Assembly (NCBI GenBank): GCA_000827265.1
Contig: KN834758.1
Span: forward strand, 496,001 to 560,000
Reading direction: 5' to 3'
DNA from: Collybiopsis luxurians FD-317 M1
Taxonomy: Eukaryota > Basidiomycota > Agaricomycetes > Agaricales > Omphalotaceae
DNA: 64,000 bases
In this document: piece by piece, positions 25,225-36,482 of the stretch
Position numbering within the stretch: the stretch's first letter is position 1
How the letters are laid out: each line of letters begins with the position of its first letter
The notes under the pieces: generated by a model
Databases searched by the model: none
What the model was told of the DNA's origin: nothing
The model's input: the letters and a program-made list of their open reading frames with translations, nothing else
Translations under genes and position numbers: made by a program

Positions 25225-27546
25225 ATGGACAAGCTCTCTACGCTTTCTCGCTTCAAAGCTTCGTGTCCATTCTTGGGCAGGACCAAGACGTCTACCTTGC
25301 GTAATCTATGCACTTCTTCTTCTGCTAGATTCCCCTCAATTTCCTTGCTCACTGAAAGGGCTACCAACTGCCCTGTTATGGGCCCAGCTCTCAGTGTTCG
25401 CTCCAAGGAAATCGTTGCTGGCTATGCAAGCATGGCTGGTAACTCGGACATTGACCAAATCCATAAGGAGAAGGGGGTCAAAATTCCTGCTGGAGCCACA
25501 GTCGAAATGTGCCCCCATGCTTCCGCCGCCAGGGCTGCTGCTCGTATGGCTGACGACCTTGCTACTGCTGTCAAAGGAAAAGCCAAGTTCGACAACAATG
25601 AGACTGCTCAAGCTGCAGCTGCAGCCGGCTGTCCATTCCACAAGGCTACGACCCAGAGCTCGGTAAAAGCCGCTATGGCTACTCCTCACCCTGTTCCGAT
25701 GACTACCCAAACCAGTCCCCCAGTCGCCCAAAGTAGTGTCTTCAACTACGAAGCATTTTACAATAATGAGCTGGAGAAGAAGCACAATGACAAGTCTTAC
25801 CGATACTTCAACAATATCAATCGACTCGCTGGCAAGTTCCCAGTCGCACACACCGCCAGAGTCGAAGATGAAGTTCAGGTTTGGTGCTCCAATGATTACC
25901 TTGGTATGGGTAATAATCCAATCGTTCTGGAGACCATGCAGTAAGTCTTTTCTAATGCTCAGCTTCGAAAAATTAAATTGACTGTATCTATCCTAGTCGT
26001 ACTCTTGACAAGTACGGCCACGGTGCCGGAGGAACCCGTAATATTGCGGGTAATGGTGCTCTGCATCTAGGACTCGAGCGTGAGCTCGCAACGCTTCACC
26101 GAAAGGAAGGCGCTTTGGTCTTTTCGTCTTGCTATGTCGCCAATGATGCTACACTTTCCACTCTCGGGTCTAAGTTGCCTGGGTGCATCATGTTCTCTGA
26201 CCAGAGCAACCATGCGTCGATGATTCAAGGTATGCGTCACTCTGGTTGCAAGAAAGTCATCTTCAAGCACAATGACTTGGAGGACCTTGAGAACAAATTG
26301 AAGATGTACCCCAAGGAAACCCCGAAAATCATCGCGTTCGAGAGCGTATACTCTATGTGCGGTAGTATTGGCCCCATTTCGGAAATTTGTGATCTGGCTA
26401 AGAAATATGGTGCTTTGACTTTCCTTGATGAGGTATTTCACGATAATTCTTTCTCATAAAATAAATCTGAGGATCTTTTAGGTTCACGCTGTCGGTTTAT
26501 ATGGTCCTCGCGGTGCTGGTGTTGCGGAACACCTTGATTGGGAAGCTCAATTGGCTGCTGGAGATAGTCCCAACCCTGTTTCTGGATCGGTTATGGATCG
26601 TGTGGATATTATCACTGGTATAGAAACTTCTCTACCAATCAGTCCAGTATACTGACGGTTTTCCTTTCTAGGTACACTCGGTAAAGCGTATGGAGCCGTT
26701 GGTGGTTACATCGCTGGTTCGGTTGATTTCATAGATATGATTCGGTCTTATGCTCCTGGTTTCATCTTCACAACATCGCTTCCCCCGGCTACTGTCGCTG
26801 GCGCTCAGGCTAGTGTGGCGTACCAAAAGACTTATCTCGGTGATCGTCAACTCAAGCAGGTAAATGTTCGGGAAGCCAAACGTAGATTTGCTGAATTAGA
26901 CATACCTGTTGTGTAAGTGTTCTTGGATACTAATCTGTACGTTGTGCTCATATTTTTCCTACCTAGTCCGGGTCCTTCCCATATTCTTCCCGTTCTCGTC
27001 GGTGATGCTGCTCTCGCAAAGGCTGCGTCTGACAAGCTTATCTACGAACATCAAATCTATGTCCAAGCGATTAACTACCCAACCGTCGCCGTCGGTGAAG
27101 AACGTCTCCGGATCACTGTCACTCCCCGTCATACCGTCGAACAGCTAGACAAATTGGTCTCTGCGGTTGATCAGGTTTTCACGGAGCTTAAAATCAACCG
27201 TATACAGGACTGGAAAGCTGTCGGAGGCCGTGCCACTGTTGGTCTTCCGGGTGGTGATACTGTCGAGCCAATTTGGACTACACAGCAATTGGGCGAAGAG
27301 AACGGAACTACGCCGAAGATGCTCAAGGATGGACAAAAGACGGCCATCGATGCAAAAGGTGTTTCAGTTGCCAGAAGTCGATTTGATAACCTTCTTGGTC
27401 ATATCTCTGGTCCTTTACGATCTACCCACCAGGTATCTACCCACCAGGCCGCACAGTTGACCATTAAGACTGGGACGACTCCGCTTGATTTCGCTCAGCG
27501 TGGGGACATTCCCATTCCCCCGCCCAAGCTTGCTGCGGTCGCGTAG
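25225..27546 (+). CDS. HEM1: 5-aminolevulinate synthase, mitochondrial
   Basis: PLP enzyme condensing glycine with succinyl-CoA, the first step of haem synthesis in the mitochondrial matrix. The long N-terminal region carries four Cys-Pro motifs (SCPFLG at Cys14, NCPVMG at 49, EMCPHA at 96, GCPFHK at 136), the form of haem-regulatory motifs that limit import or activity when haem is abundant. The catalytic core shows [38 protein letters not shown] (split by an intron) and [16 protein letters not shown] with the PLP lysine, then [10 protein letters not shown]. The C-terminal extension includes [12 protein letters not shown]. Introns are short. It follows ARG8 in the same orientation with 243 bp between. 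Confidence 0.95.
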
Positions 27547-28016
27547 ATCGATACAGTGGCTGCTTCACTCTGCTTTTTAAACATCGGTTTGGCCTCTGCC
27601 CACTGGTTACTTCCATTCATTATCTCATCTCAACTCTTCGCTTCGCTATCGCTAAACTGCTGTCGTAAAAAGGAATAAAACGTAATACTGGTGACTCCGG
27701 TATACTGTTTATCAAGTAATTACTTTCGTGTACAGTAGTTGGGATCTTTGTTTTTTTAGTGGTGGATTGTTATGCTGTAATAAAGCATTGATTCTGCTGC
27801 TGCTGAAACGATCTTCGGGGAGAATAGCCAGATTTACTTGATCTGCAAGTACGTATAGTAAAGTGGGCTCCGAGTTGTGCGCGTTCAGCGGTCGGCGCTT
27901 ATCGGTGATGGCTTGAAGCGTTACTTGTATTACTCATCGCGTTTGCTTTGGAACCTCCATCCTTGCGACTCTAAATCCTCATTGACGCTAGATTCTGCAG
28001 TACTATAGATCTTGAA
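27547..28016. other. Intergenic region HEM1-FMN1
   Basis: Likely HEM1 3' UTR (T-rich) and FMN1 promoter. No gene or RNA seen. Confidence 0.5.
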
Positions 28017-28756
28017 ATGGTAGACGCGGTACGGCCTCCTGCACCTATGCAAACCCTCTCTTCTCGCGCCCAGCGTCCTCTCATAACTGGCCCTGCTTCA
28101 CCTACTTCACCCTATCCAATTACCCTTCTGGGGCAAGTTTGCAAAGGATTCGGAAGGGGAGGCAAAGATCTGGGCTGTCCGACGGCGAATTTTCCAGAGG
28201 ATAATGCAGATGTGGCAAAGATGGTTGGAAAAGTGGAAACCGGGGTTTACTACGGGTGGGCGAGAGTCGTGCCTCATCCAATGAATTCGGAGGAGAATGG
28301 AAATACGAATCTTCAGCCAGGCAATCTATGTGAATCTGATATACAGGTTCACCCAATGGTCATGTCTCTGGGCTGGAATCCGTTCTACAAGAACAAGAAA
28401 CTCACTGCGGAGATTCATATTATGCACGAATTCGCAGGTGACTTTTATGGATACGAGTTAAAGGCGATGGTTTTGGGCTATATTCGACCCGAACTGGATT
28501 ACATCAGTCGAGGTGAGTACGAGATCTTCCTCCGTCCATCTATGAAATCCCAAACTCAATCTAATTATCTATTATACCCTCAGAGGCTTTGATCGAGGAC
28601 ATCGACACTGATAAATTGGTCGCGCGGAACTGTCTAGCTCGAGAGGCATACAGCAAGTTTTCCGATGATAAATTTTTTTTTGAGTCGCCGTCGTCGAGCT
28701 TAACGAATCATGTCCAGCCCAACGGACTTGGGGATGTGCAGGAACACAAGTTATGA
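28017..28756 (+). CDS. FMN1: Riboflavin kinase
   Basis: Phosphorylates riboflavin to FMN. Exons 28017-28512 and 28584-28756 give 222 residues. The flavokinase fold motifs are visible: GQVCKGFGRGGKDLGCPTANFP (nucleotide and riboflavin loop with the PTAN motif), VETGVYYGWARV, VMSLGWNPFYKNKKLTAEIHIMHEF (the conserved GxNP-like and catalytic Glu-bearing segment), DFYGYEL and the C-terminal GYIRPELDYIS...EALIEDID. The N-terminal 25 residues are Pro/Ser-rich. Monofunctional as in other fungi, with no FAD synthetase domain. Confidence 0.94.
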
Positions 28757-29381
28757 TCTTGAAGCACGACAGCATAATTTGTCTGGTCTACGACCTCAAA
28801 ATATTATCATTCTGGTGGGTTGGGGGCTGAGATCCAGGGTGTTCGGACACTCGGCCCCGATTTAGAAGGATTTGAGCTGGGATATGGTCTTCTTTTCTTA
28901 GCTAGATTGGGATAACGTTGAATGCTCTGGCGGAGTATCGCAGGGCAGATTGCATAGAATCGGTGAATCGGTAGATGAACAGGGATGTGTATGTATCTCA
29001 ATATGACTAACATAGAAATGCGGCACTCAGGCTTTAGTGATCAAATTGCACAATATACGGGGTCGCAACAATTGGCGGATCCTTACAAAACCTTATAGAT
29101 AGGCGGTTACGAGCGCAGGTCGCACCATACTTCTTCCTAGGAATAGAAGTTTAGCGCCCATCCTTCCTTGTTAACTTTGTCAGCGAAACGTTTGGCCACT
29201 TTTTCTACCGTCCTTTCCAAGGACTGGACAAGGGGAGGTCGATGCAGCGTTGACCAGGAAGAATTTTTTGGAACTAATGCTCTGTATACGAGCAACAATA
29301 TCGAAACATCCTGCTTTTTTGTGAGCATACTTATATTCAACGGCGAGACAAGCAGCTCGAGTCGACCCACGGTCCTCCACG
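28757..29381. other. Convergent intergenic region
   Basis: Between the FMN1 stop and the end of the NDUFAF6-like gene. No supported coding sequence. Confidence 0.5.
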
Positions 29382-30663
29382 TCAATACATCCTCCTCTTG
29401 TACCACCCTTTCCAAATCCTCCAGGGCAATTTCCAGTCCCTTCTCTGAACCCGAGAGTCAAAAACATTAAAGTTGACCTTTTCCAGTTGATTCAAAATTG
29501 CTGAGACGGGAACCTGCATATGGAGGGGAAGGGTCGGTTTGAGATCAAGCAGGTCAGATTACGAGTCAACATGAACAAAGGGAAATAAAGCGCAACCTCC
29601 CATTTGGAACAAGAGGAAAAACAAACATAGGGAAACCAGATCGTCTGGCAAGATTAGAAAATCACTCACCCCGGTCAAAAACACAGGCATTGCCTCCTGC
29701 GGTATTCTCCCCCCAAATGAAATATTCTTCTCTGAGTTCCCTAATCCTTCTTGGCTATGACCATGACTGTGGTCATGATTATTTCCATCTTCAAACATTT
29801 CTTGTGCGGTTCTCAAATGATCATTCGCGATAGTCGCAAACTCAAATACTGCGTCGTCCAACCCTTTCGCTCCAGGACCGATCCTGAACACTTCTTCCTG
29901 TACCACATTGTGTTTGGCGGTGATTTCAGCAGGAATGACCATCCTGCCATTCCTTGCATGATACGGGAGAGCACGTAGGAGTGTGGTGATGGTTTGCGCT
30001 GTGCCGAGGTGGGAAAGGGCATGTGAGAGAAGGTCGACGGCGCCAACTTTGGAAGGAGAGGGAAGAAGAGACTGCTGCAATGAGAGCAACAGGTATAAGA
30101 TGGTTGAGGACGTCGACTCTGCATGAGCAGTTAATGAGTCAACAGTGAGGTGAACAGGTACTTGTAATTCTGCATCCTGAGTAAGTAAATAACGAGCTCT
30201 ACTTCGTTTGACTCTGTAAACTCACCCTCGCGTCTATGATTCTTTTGAAATGATACATTTGCAAGCCAGCTTGTTGGATAGATGGCTCCTGATGCAAGGC
30301 TAAAGCGATTGGGTGCCTAGGCGGGTTGCCCTCTGTGATGGCTTTAACGGCGTCTCTCCAAAATTGAATCCTCATCATTCCGATAGTTGAAGTAGAAACA
30401 TTGTCTTGAATCATTGCCAGTTCCGTCTGCAATACCAATCAACTTGATGAACAGTAAAACTATTCATTGACACGCACAGAAAAGGCCTTGAGCGCGAAAT
30501 ACCCACCTCTGAGTTCTTTCGGCCAAAACTGAGCAATTAGATAGGATTCATAGTCATGATTCTTGACCAAGTCGAGGCAATATGCAGTTGGGTCAGTAAT
30601 CGAAGCAGAGGTCGACAGACGGCGTGAAAGAATGGTAGGCCTTGGTCGAGCAATACGGAACAT
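29382..30663 (-). CDS. NDUFAF6-like mitochondrial complex I assembly factor (squalene/phytoene synthase fold)
   Basis: In animals this family is needed for assembly of respiratory complex I; it has a phytoene-synthase-like fold but no shown synthase activity. The start MFRIARPRPTILSRRLSTSA is a strong mitochondrial presequence. Then come DPTAYCLDLVKNHDYESYL, YFALKAFSVRVNE, MMRIQFWRDAVK, HPIALALHQ, the helix HALSHLGTAQTITTLLRALPYHARNGRMVIPAE, and a C-terminus ending in WRIWKGWYKRRMY. The Asp-rich metal motifs of true squalene synthases are not evident. A His-rich insertion (NNHDHSHGHSQEG) is unusual. Several introns split the gene. It is divergent from PSF1 with 54 bp between start codons. Confidence 0.85.
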
Positions 30664-30717
30664 AGAGAGAACGTGAGCGTTACGGTCACAAATTCTTGAA
30701 GTTATTCCCAGTCCACG
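30664..30717. promoter_or_regulatory. 54-bp divergent promoter, NDUFAF6-like / PSF1
   Basis: Start codons of the two opposite genes are 54 bp apart, so transcription start sites probably lie in or near each other's leader or coding sequence. Confidence 0.5.
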
Positions 30718-31326
30718 ATGAGCTCAGATACGCGTCAGTTTGGCGACCTGGCCACTGCGCTCGTCACTGAATCACGTCGATCCACACAAACCAACACTCT
30801 CCTCAAATATAACGACTCTCTCGTTCGATCCCTCATTCGCGAACAACGCGACCTCGAAAAAGAAGCCGAGGCTTTGGAGGCATCCATGACTCATCTAGGT
30901 CCTCCTCCGGCTCTGCTCATCATCCAGACCGCCATTTCACGAAATAAACGCTGTCTCTTAGCGTACCATGCTCATAGATTAGACTTTCTTCGCGACATGT
31001 ACTGGTCTTTAGGCGGTGCTCTTCCCCATATCATTAACGACTCAGACACACGAGCCAAATTATCCCCACACGAAGTAGATTTTTTACGCCAATACAACAC
31101 TTCTGTAATGGAATTTCGTTCAGAATTCTCTGCAGAGGTTGATATCACCGCCAGCATCATCAGCGTGCCGAAAGATCTTCATGTTCTCGTGCACGTCGTA
31201 AAGGATTGTGGAGTTATTCAGACAGAGCTGGGCAGTATAAATTTTCAAAAGGGTCAAAGGTTCATGGTTAGGAGGGCCGATATAGAGCATTTAATTGTGC
31301 AAGGGTATCTGCAAGAAATTTCATAG
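30718..31326 (+). CDS. PSF1: DNA replication complex GINS protein PSF1
   Basis: Subunit of the GINS tetramer that joins Cdc45 and MCM in the replicative helicase. Intronless, 202 residues, the usual length. Family features are LIREQRDLEKEAEAL, CLLAYHAHRLDFLRDMYWSLGG (the signature helix of Psf1), LSPHEVDFLRQYN, and the C-terminal B domain PKDLHVLVHVVKDCGVI...RRADIEHLIVQGYLQEIS. Confidence 0.96.
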   Translation: MSSDTRQFGDLATALVTESRRSTQTNTLLKYNDSLVRSLIREQRDLEKEAEALEASMTHLGPPPALLIIQTAISRNKRCLLAYHAHRLDFLRDMYWSLGGALPHIINDSDTRAKLSPHEVDFLRQYNTSVMEFRSEFSAEVDITASIISVPKDLHVLVHVVKDCGVIQTELGSINFQKGQRFMVRRADIEHLIVQGYLQEIS

Positions 31327-32124
31327 GTAAAACTGAACCTCAGTCTAGCAGAACACCAACTGATACGCTCTTGCATCCCATCCAGTGCCCTCGACTTTTC
31401 CCAAATGCTTATATATTGCGCGGCACATTCTCGCGCATGCCTTATGCCTTTCCTGTTGCGCAGATTGTAAATTGGCCAATTGCAACCAACATCCTCTTTG
31501 TATCGGTCGAAACCCATGCGATGCCCTATATCTTGACAGCTATTGTCACGTCCACCTTCAGTCCTCACCCCGGCAAATGGTCACCAGAGAAAATTCGCTC
31601 TGGTATGCTCATAGATACGGTCTTTCACAAACGAGAATGCTACGCTCAAGACTTGTTGCTGCTGAGCTTCATTCTCCCTCCATTTCAATCGGAGACCCGA
31701 ATATATATCTACTTTCCGAAAAAATTTCTAGGCGATCGCATTTGAAGAGCGGGACTGAACGAAGGGTTTGTCGGCGAAGGAAGATGCGCCTGGCTGCCAT
31801 TGATGACATCTATGATAATGCTCAAGCTTAGATATTTGTACCGTTGTCTTTCGCTTATAAAAGATTTGAGTGTCAAGAACAGTTCTCACAATTCATTTTG
31901 TGCAGGGCTTCATAGAGCTCAGAAAATGCAGGCCCTCAATATTCAATGGTTGACGGAATATTGACCAAGGATTACGAAGTGACTGATTTTTTGAATATTT
32001 TTTGATAATGTACTTCCCTACACTAATTTACACGATGAATAGCAAACACTCAAACTGACAAAATTAATAACAAGATCTTACTGCCCGTTCCGCTCCCTTC
32101 TCGATTCACTTACAAGCACCCATA
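31327..32124. other. Region between PSF1 and the PSSQS-repeat gene
   Basis: Convergent 3' region of about 800 bp. It includes one open frame rich in Cys and His (31385-31831), listed separately. The rest, 31832-32124, shows nothing I can support. Confidence 0.45.
31385..31831 (+). CDS. Doubtful Cys/His-rich small open reading frame
   Basis: An ATG-started frame of 148 codons in what should be the PSF1 3' region. Residues about 20-55 contain eight Cys and two to three His in a spaced pattern (LSCCADCKLANCNQHPLC, then CDALYLDSYCHVHL), and the C-terminus is basic (RRVCRRRKMRLAA). I do not recognise a family. A second frame is also open over part of the same stretch, so this may be chance. It could also be a degraded or misread exon. 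Confidence 0.25.
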   Translation: MPSTFPKCLYIARHILAHALCLSCCADCKLANCNQHPLCIGRNPCDALYLDSYCHVHLQSSPRQMVTRENSLWYAHRYGLSQTRMLRSRLVAAELHSPSISIGDPNIYLLSEKISRRSHLKSGTERRVCRRRKMRLAAIDDIYDNAQA

Positions 32125-34819
32125 CTAATCTGGCCCCTCCTCCAGCATACTTAAAAAGTCCAAAGCCTCAGGTGGATATGAATAAGCGGAGACATCCGTT
32201 TGCCATGACTGCGTTCCTTGTGTCTCTTGGGACCGTTGAGGGTGAGACCGTGATTGAGACTGAGAATGATCTTGTGAATGCTGAGAAGGTCGAGAGGTAG
32301 GGATATGCTGGGATGGGATGTGCTGAGATCGAGACTCCAGAAACTCAGAAACATCCTCGACACGAGATGGCGAAGGTAAACACCTTCCGTCGCGCTGCAG
32401 CGATGAGGAAGCTGCGTGATAAGTAAGCGGATCCTTGCGATCCTGCTGCATCCATTGTTCGTCTCCGGATGAATCTTCCGTCACGGAATCTTGAGAGTTG
32501 CATGACCGTTTCTTGGACTTGAGATCGGTTCGCGTCGTCTTATCATCTCCTAGATGGTATGACTCTTGTGGAGAAGGTTGGGAGGCAGGGATGTGCTGGG
32601 ATGGAGACTCCAGAAGCTCAGAAACATCCTCAGCACGAGATGGCGAAGGTGAACACCTTCCGTCCCGCTGTAGCGATGAGGAAGCTGCGTGATAAGTAAG
32701 CGGATCCTTGTGAGCCTGCTGCGACCATTGTTCGTCTCCGGACGAATCTTCCGTGACGGAATCTTGAGAGTTGCACGGCGGTTTCTTGGACTGGAGATCG
32801 GTTCGCGCCATCCTATCATCTCCTAGATTCCGATCTATTTCAAATAGGTTCCTTCTCGCGCCTTCACCATATCTGCTTTCTTCTCGCTCCTTCAATCCTC
32901 CTTCTTTCCGCAATGCTTCGCCAAGCGACTCGTCGGGTCCGCCTTCATCTTCATGTACAAATAAACTTTGCATGTCTTCATCGGTTATTAGCCGATCCAC
33001 CAATGTGTTAGGAGCTGTGCGTCCAGATTTCTGAGAGAATCGTTCAGATTTGGAACCAGAGTCTGACGTGGTAGGGCTATGAGAGTCAACTTCGGCTCGG
33101 GCCCATTTCGAGGATTTGGAAGCGGAGGGGGACGGAGATGAGTGGATAGATACATCGCTACACATGAAGATTTCATCAGTAAAACAATCTACTACATAGC
33201 AAGGGAACAGAAACCTACATTCTCAGTTCATTTATGCCGTCCCCACCTACTATGGAATTACCCAGTCGCGATGAACCGACCTTCGCTCCCCGCAAATATT
33301 CAGACAATTCAATTTGGGATTGAGAACTTAGGACTATGTCGTCCAAATTCTCATCGTCATTCTTTCCCATCTCAGACTCTGGAACATCAATTTTAGCTAC
33401 AGCTTCCTTCTCCGCGTCTTGCGCTACCCTTCTCGCTTCTTCAATCTCTCGGGCAACGCGTTTTCTCCGCGGGGATATCGAATCTAGTAGTCCCTTTTGC
33501 CCGAGAAGGAGTAGGTCATCCTCAAACTGTGATTGGGAACTCGGAATGATGATTTGGGATTCAAGGGTAGATTCCGGGCCCTCTCTTGTTCGTCGAATTG
33601 TGGAAAAATGCTCGAATAAATCGAATTCAATCAGAGATTGACTGCTCGGTACGACCTCATCCAAGGCCACAGATGTTTGTCTAGAAATCCCTTCGGAAAC
33701 CTGATTACCGATAGAATCGTGAGTAGCAGAGATCCTCTTATTCTCGAAAATCTCCTTCGCAGCAAGCTTACGACGGGGTGATATGATATCAAACAACAGG
33801 CGGTCGATATCTTGGGATTGCGAGGATGGGACAATGTCTTGCGAGGAAGCTCCGACATCATCTAAGGCAGCAGAAGGGAGTCTTCGGCGGAACGGAGACA
33901 AATCAATCTCAACTTCCTGCGTGTGTGATGAGGGTACTGGAGAGAGATCCGCGATTTTCTCATCTGTCGACGTGGACAGATCTGAAGGCGTTTCAGGCGT
34001 TTCAGGAACGATATCGGGATGGTTGGTAGCGCCTTTTGAAGACCGTTTTGGAGTCCACGTAGGAATGGTTGGTTGATTAAGAGTGGCTCGAATAGGGTTA
34101 GTCGGCGTTGTATTAGACGAAGAAGGGGGAGAAGGGGCGGAGGGGAAAGGTTTTTGTGTGTCTCGTAACAAGCTAGGTGGCGTAAGAGGAAGAACGGAAG
34201 TCCGAGTTGATAGAGATATAGGTCGAGGGCGAGGGCGAGGGCCTGGCCTGGCCTGAACTTGTGGCGAAGCTATGAATGGGTTCTCATCTGGTTCTTCCAA
34301 GCTCGAATGACGCCGACTCTTTGATTCAGAGGTAAGGTCAATAGCTGGTACAGGTGTACCATCTGCTCTCCTGTTGCCATATACTCCGGACACGGCAGGT
34401 TTCGCCAAGGATTTCGGTGTGATATATGGACCTGTGACTGCCTGGACTGCATTTGAACTCAACGACGGAGAGGCAACGTTAAACCCAGCCTTGTTCAAGG
34501 ACTTTGTTCGATTCGCGAGCTGTATACGGGAATGATTAGGTGTATCCATATTCCCTGGACCCGCTATGGCTCTGCTAGAACCCGGCATCACATTGTCGCT
34601 ACCACTGTCTGCATCTTCTTTCTCTCCTCTAGAAATTCTTTGTGTGCTTTTTTCTGAAGACGTAGAGCTCAGTTCTTCCGCCAATGTTGTTTCGACTTTC
34701 CGTTTCTTCTTGGGCCGCACATTCTCCAATTCGCGATGCACTTTTGCCTTCCCCTCTCCCTTCTTCTTCGCACTTGATTTCGGCACAAAGAAAGACGTTA
34801 TTGGGATTGTAGAAGACAT
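32125..34819 (-). CDS. Long disordered protein with PIP-box-like N-terminus and repeated (I/V)(I/V)PSSQS motifs
   Basis: Function unknown. Exons 34819-33219 and 33157-32125 join in frame to 877 residues. The protein starts MSSTIPITSFFVPKSSAKKK: the ITSFF core followed by basic residues resembles N-terminal PCNA-binding PIP boxes, but the usual Gln is replaced by Thr. Residues about 310-520 hold four copies of a hydrophobic-PSSQS motif (DIVPSSQSQ, EVVPSSQSL, IIIPSSQSQ, DIVLSSQSQ). Two of these are followed by SPRRK and a KEI/REI-E helix. Hydrophobic triplets beside Ser/acidic residues also resemble SUMO-interacting motifs, and the SQ pairs resemble ATM/ATR sites. Near the C-terminus a 91-residue unit is tandemly duplicated. 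A nuclear role in replication or repair is inference only. Confidence 0.75.
32290..32830 (-). repeat. Intragenic tandem duplication, 273-bp period, two copies
   Basis: Matching sites lie exactly 273 bp apart (GAAACATCCT at 32348 and 32621; TATCATCTCC at 32541 and 32814). The period is 91 codons, so the frame is kept. The encoded units both contain CNSQDSVTEDSSGDEQW and DPLTYHAASSSLQRDGRC. They differ by scattered substitutions and a small expansion at the left end. Confidence 0.9.
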
Positions 34820-35043
34820 TTAGGGAAGCATGCGTGGAGCACGGTACCACAAAGTTGTAAAGAAGGATAATGAAAGCGGAAGATCAAAGTAGTCGTGACA
34901 AGAAACGTGACCGTGTGGTTAGGCGGAGTTCAAATCGGAGTTGACACGCTCTGACGCGCCCAAGTGCAGACAACCGTAATGTTACCATAGACTCAGAGAG
35001 GTTTACATATATCAATCTATTACAGTGACCACGCCCTCTTCAA

Positions 35044-36392
35044 TCAGTTGTTGATCAAGCTCTTGGGAGGAGGCAAAACGGGCTCCCCAGTCGCTGTCAC
35101 GTATGCGGCTGAAAGTCCGCCATCCACAGTAAAGTCGCTGCCCTATTGGAGGTAGGACAAGTTAGTATCCTTGAGATTGCGCGTAGTAGAAATCGGGACT
35201 CACTGTGACGTAGCTACTATCATCACTTGCCACTGGCAGGAAAATGGTCGGCACATCAATAGAAAACACAGGAAAGCACGCACAGAAAAGGGCAGCTTTC
35301 GCCTGCTCAATGGCTTCACCGAATCGTCCCATCGGAAGATGTACCAATCGGCGTTGTTTCATCTCATCAGTGCGGAGAAAGTCCATCAAGAGGGCTGAAG
35401 TGATTGAAGAGTCAACTTCACGGAAAAGATCCGAACGCAAAAGTAAGGCATACGGGTGTTGAGAGGTCCACTGTGGAGAACTTGGTATCATTATATATAT
35501 AGATCGCGGTATATCAAAACGTACGGGCAAAGTGAGTTGACGCGGATGCCTTCTCTGGCATGAACCATGGCAAGTTCACGCGTCATTGCGAGCACACCAC
35601 CCTTTGACGCAGTATCTATGCGAAAAGCGGCAGAAATTGGCCAGTAGATATGATGCCCCACGCAAGAAACACTCACAAGCCAATTGAGGTGTAGCAGCCC
35701 CCCTCAAAGCCACAAAACTAGCTGTATTAATGATACTTCCGCCCGTGTGCAGCCCCTTGGTTTCATCCGTTGGGTTATTCCTCATCGCCAGAATGGCGTA
35801 CTTGCATCCCCACCAAACGCCTTTGAGATTGATTTGCATAGTAAGATCCCAGATACGCTCTTCGGTGTTGAGGGCGTTGTCGTCTTGAGGGTGCATGATA
35901 CCTAGGGACGGTCCATGTAGAATGAGAGAGGAGTAGACATTAAGGGGACGAACCGGCATTGTTGAACTGATAAAAAGTCAGTTTCGGAAAGATGGCGCGC
36001 AGACAGATATGAACGTACCATAACGTCCAACCTTCCAAACTCTTTTATAGCTGCATCAACAGCACTCTTGACCTCTCCCTCTTTGCTCACATCGCACTTG
36101 ATCGCGATAGCTTTGATATTGGGAGACCGTTTGGCAATCAAATCGACACCTTTCTGTGCTGCTTCAAGATTGATATCACATAAAAGTATATGCGCTCCTT
36201 CTTGAGCGAAAAGGAGAGAAGATTCAAGGCCAATTCCTCTGTGTAAAATGTTGGATGAGACTGTACGGCCAAGTGAATGAATTACACACGATCCTGCACC
36301 AGTGATAAGCGCTACCTGATTATTTCGAATTTCAGGAAATTATATAGATCGGATAAGAAAAGACTCACTCTGTGCTGAAGTCGTCCAGACAT
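35044..36392 (-). CDS. Classical short-chain dehydrogenase/reductase (glucose/diol dehydrogenase-like)
   Basis: NAD(P)-dependent oxidoreductase, substrate unknown. After splicing, the N-terminus reads MSGRLQHRVALITGAGSGIGLE (complete TGxxxGIG), followed by LLCDINLEAA (acidic residue favouring NAD), IKCDVSKEGEV, INLKGVWWGCKYA, GGSIINTASFVALRG (catalytic Ser strand), YTASKGGVLAMTRELA (YxxxK, made by joining two exons) and IRVNSLCPG. The C-terminus is LASDDSSYVTGS-like, ending in PPPKSLINN. At least six short introns interrupt about 280 codons. The motifs place it among classical SDRs, but not to a single substrate. Confidence 0.88.
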
Positions 36393-36482
36393 GATGGTGG
36401 TGGTGGTGGTTAGAAGCTACCGAATACCTCTGATTAGGCAGATAGATTTAGCCTGGCATAAAAACTTTCCAAAAAAAAACAA

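Noticed and set aside
29137..29415. Minus-strand 92-codon frame
   Set aside because: It overlaps the true end of the NDUFAF6-like gene in another frame and has no domain.
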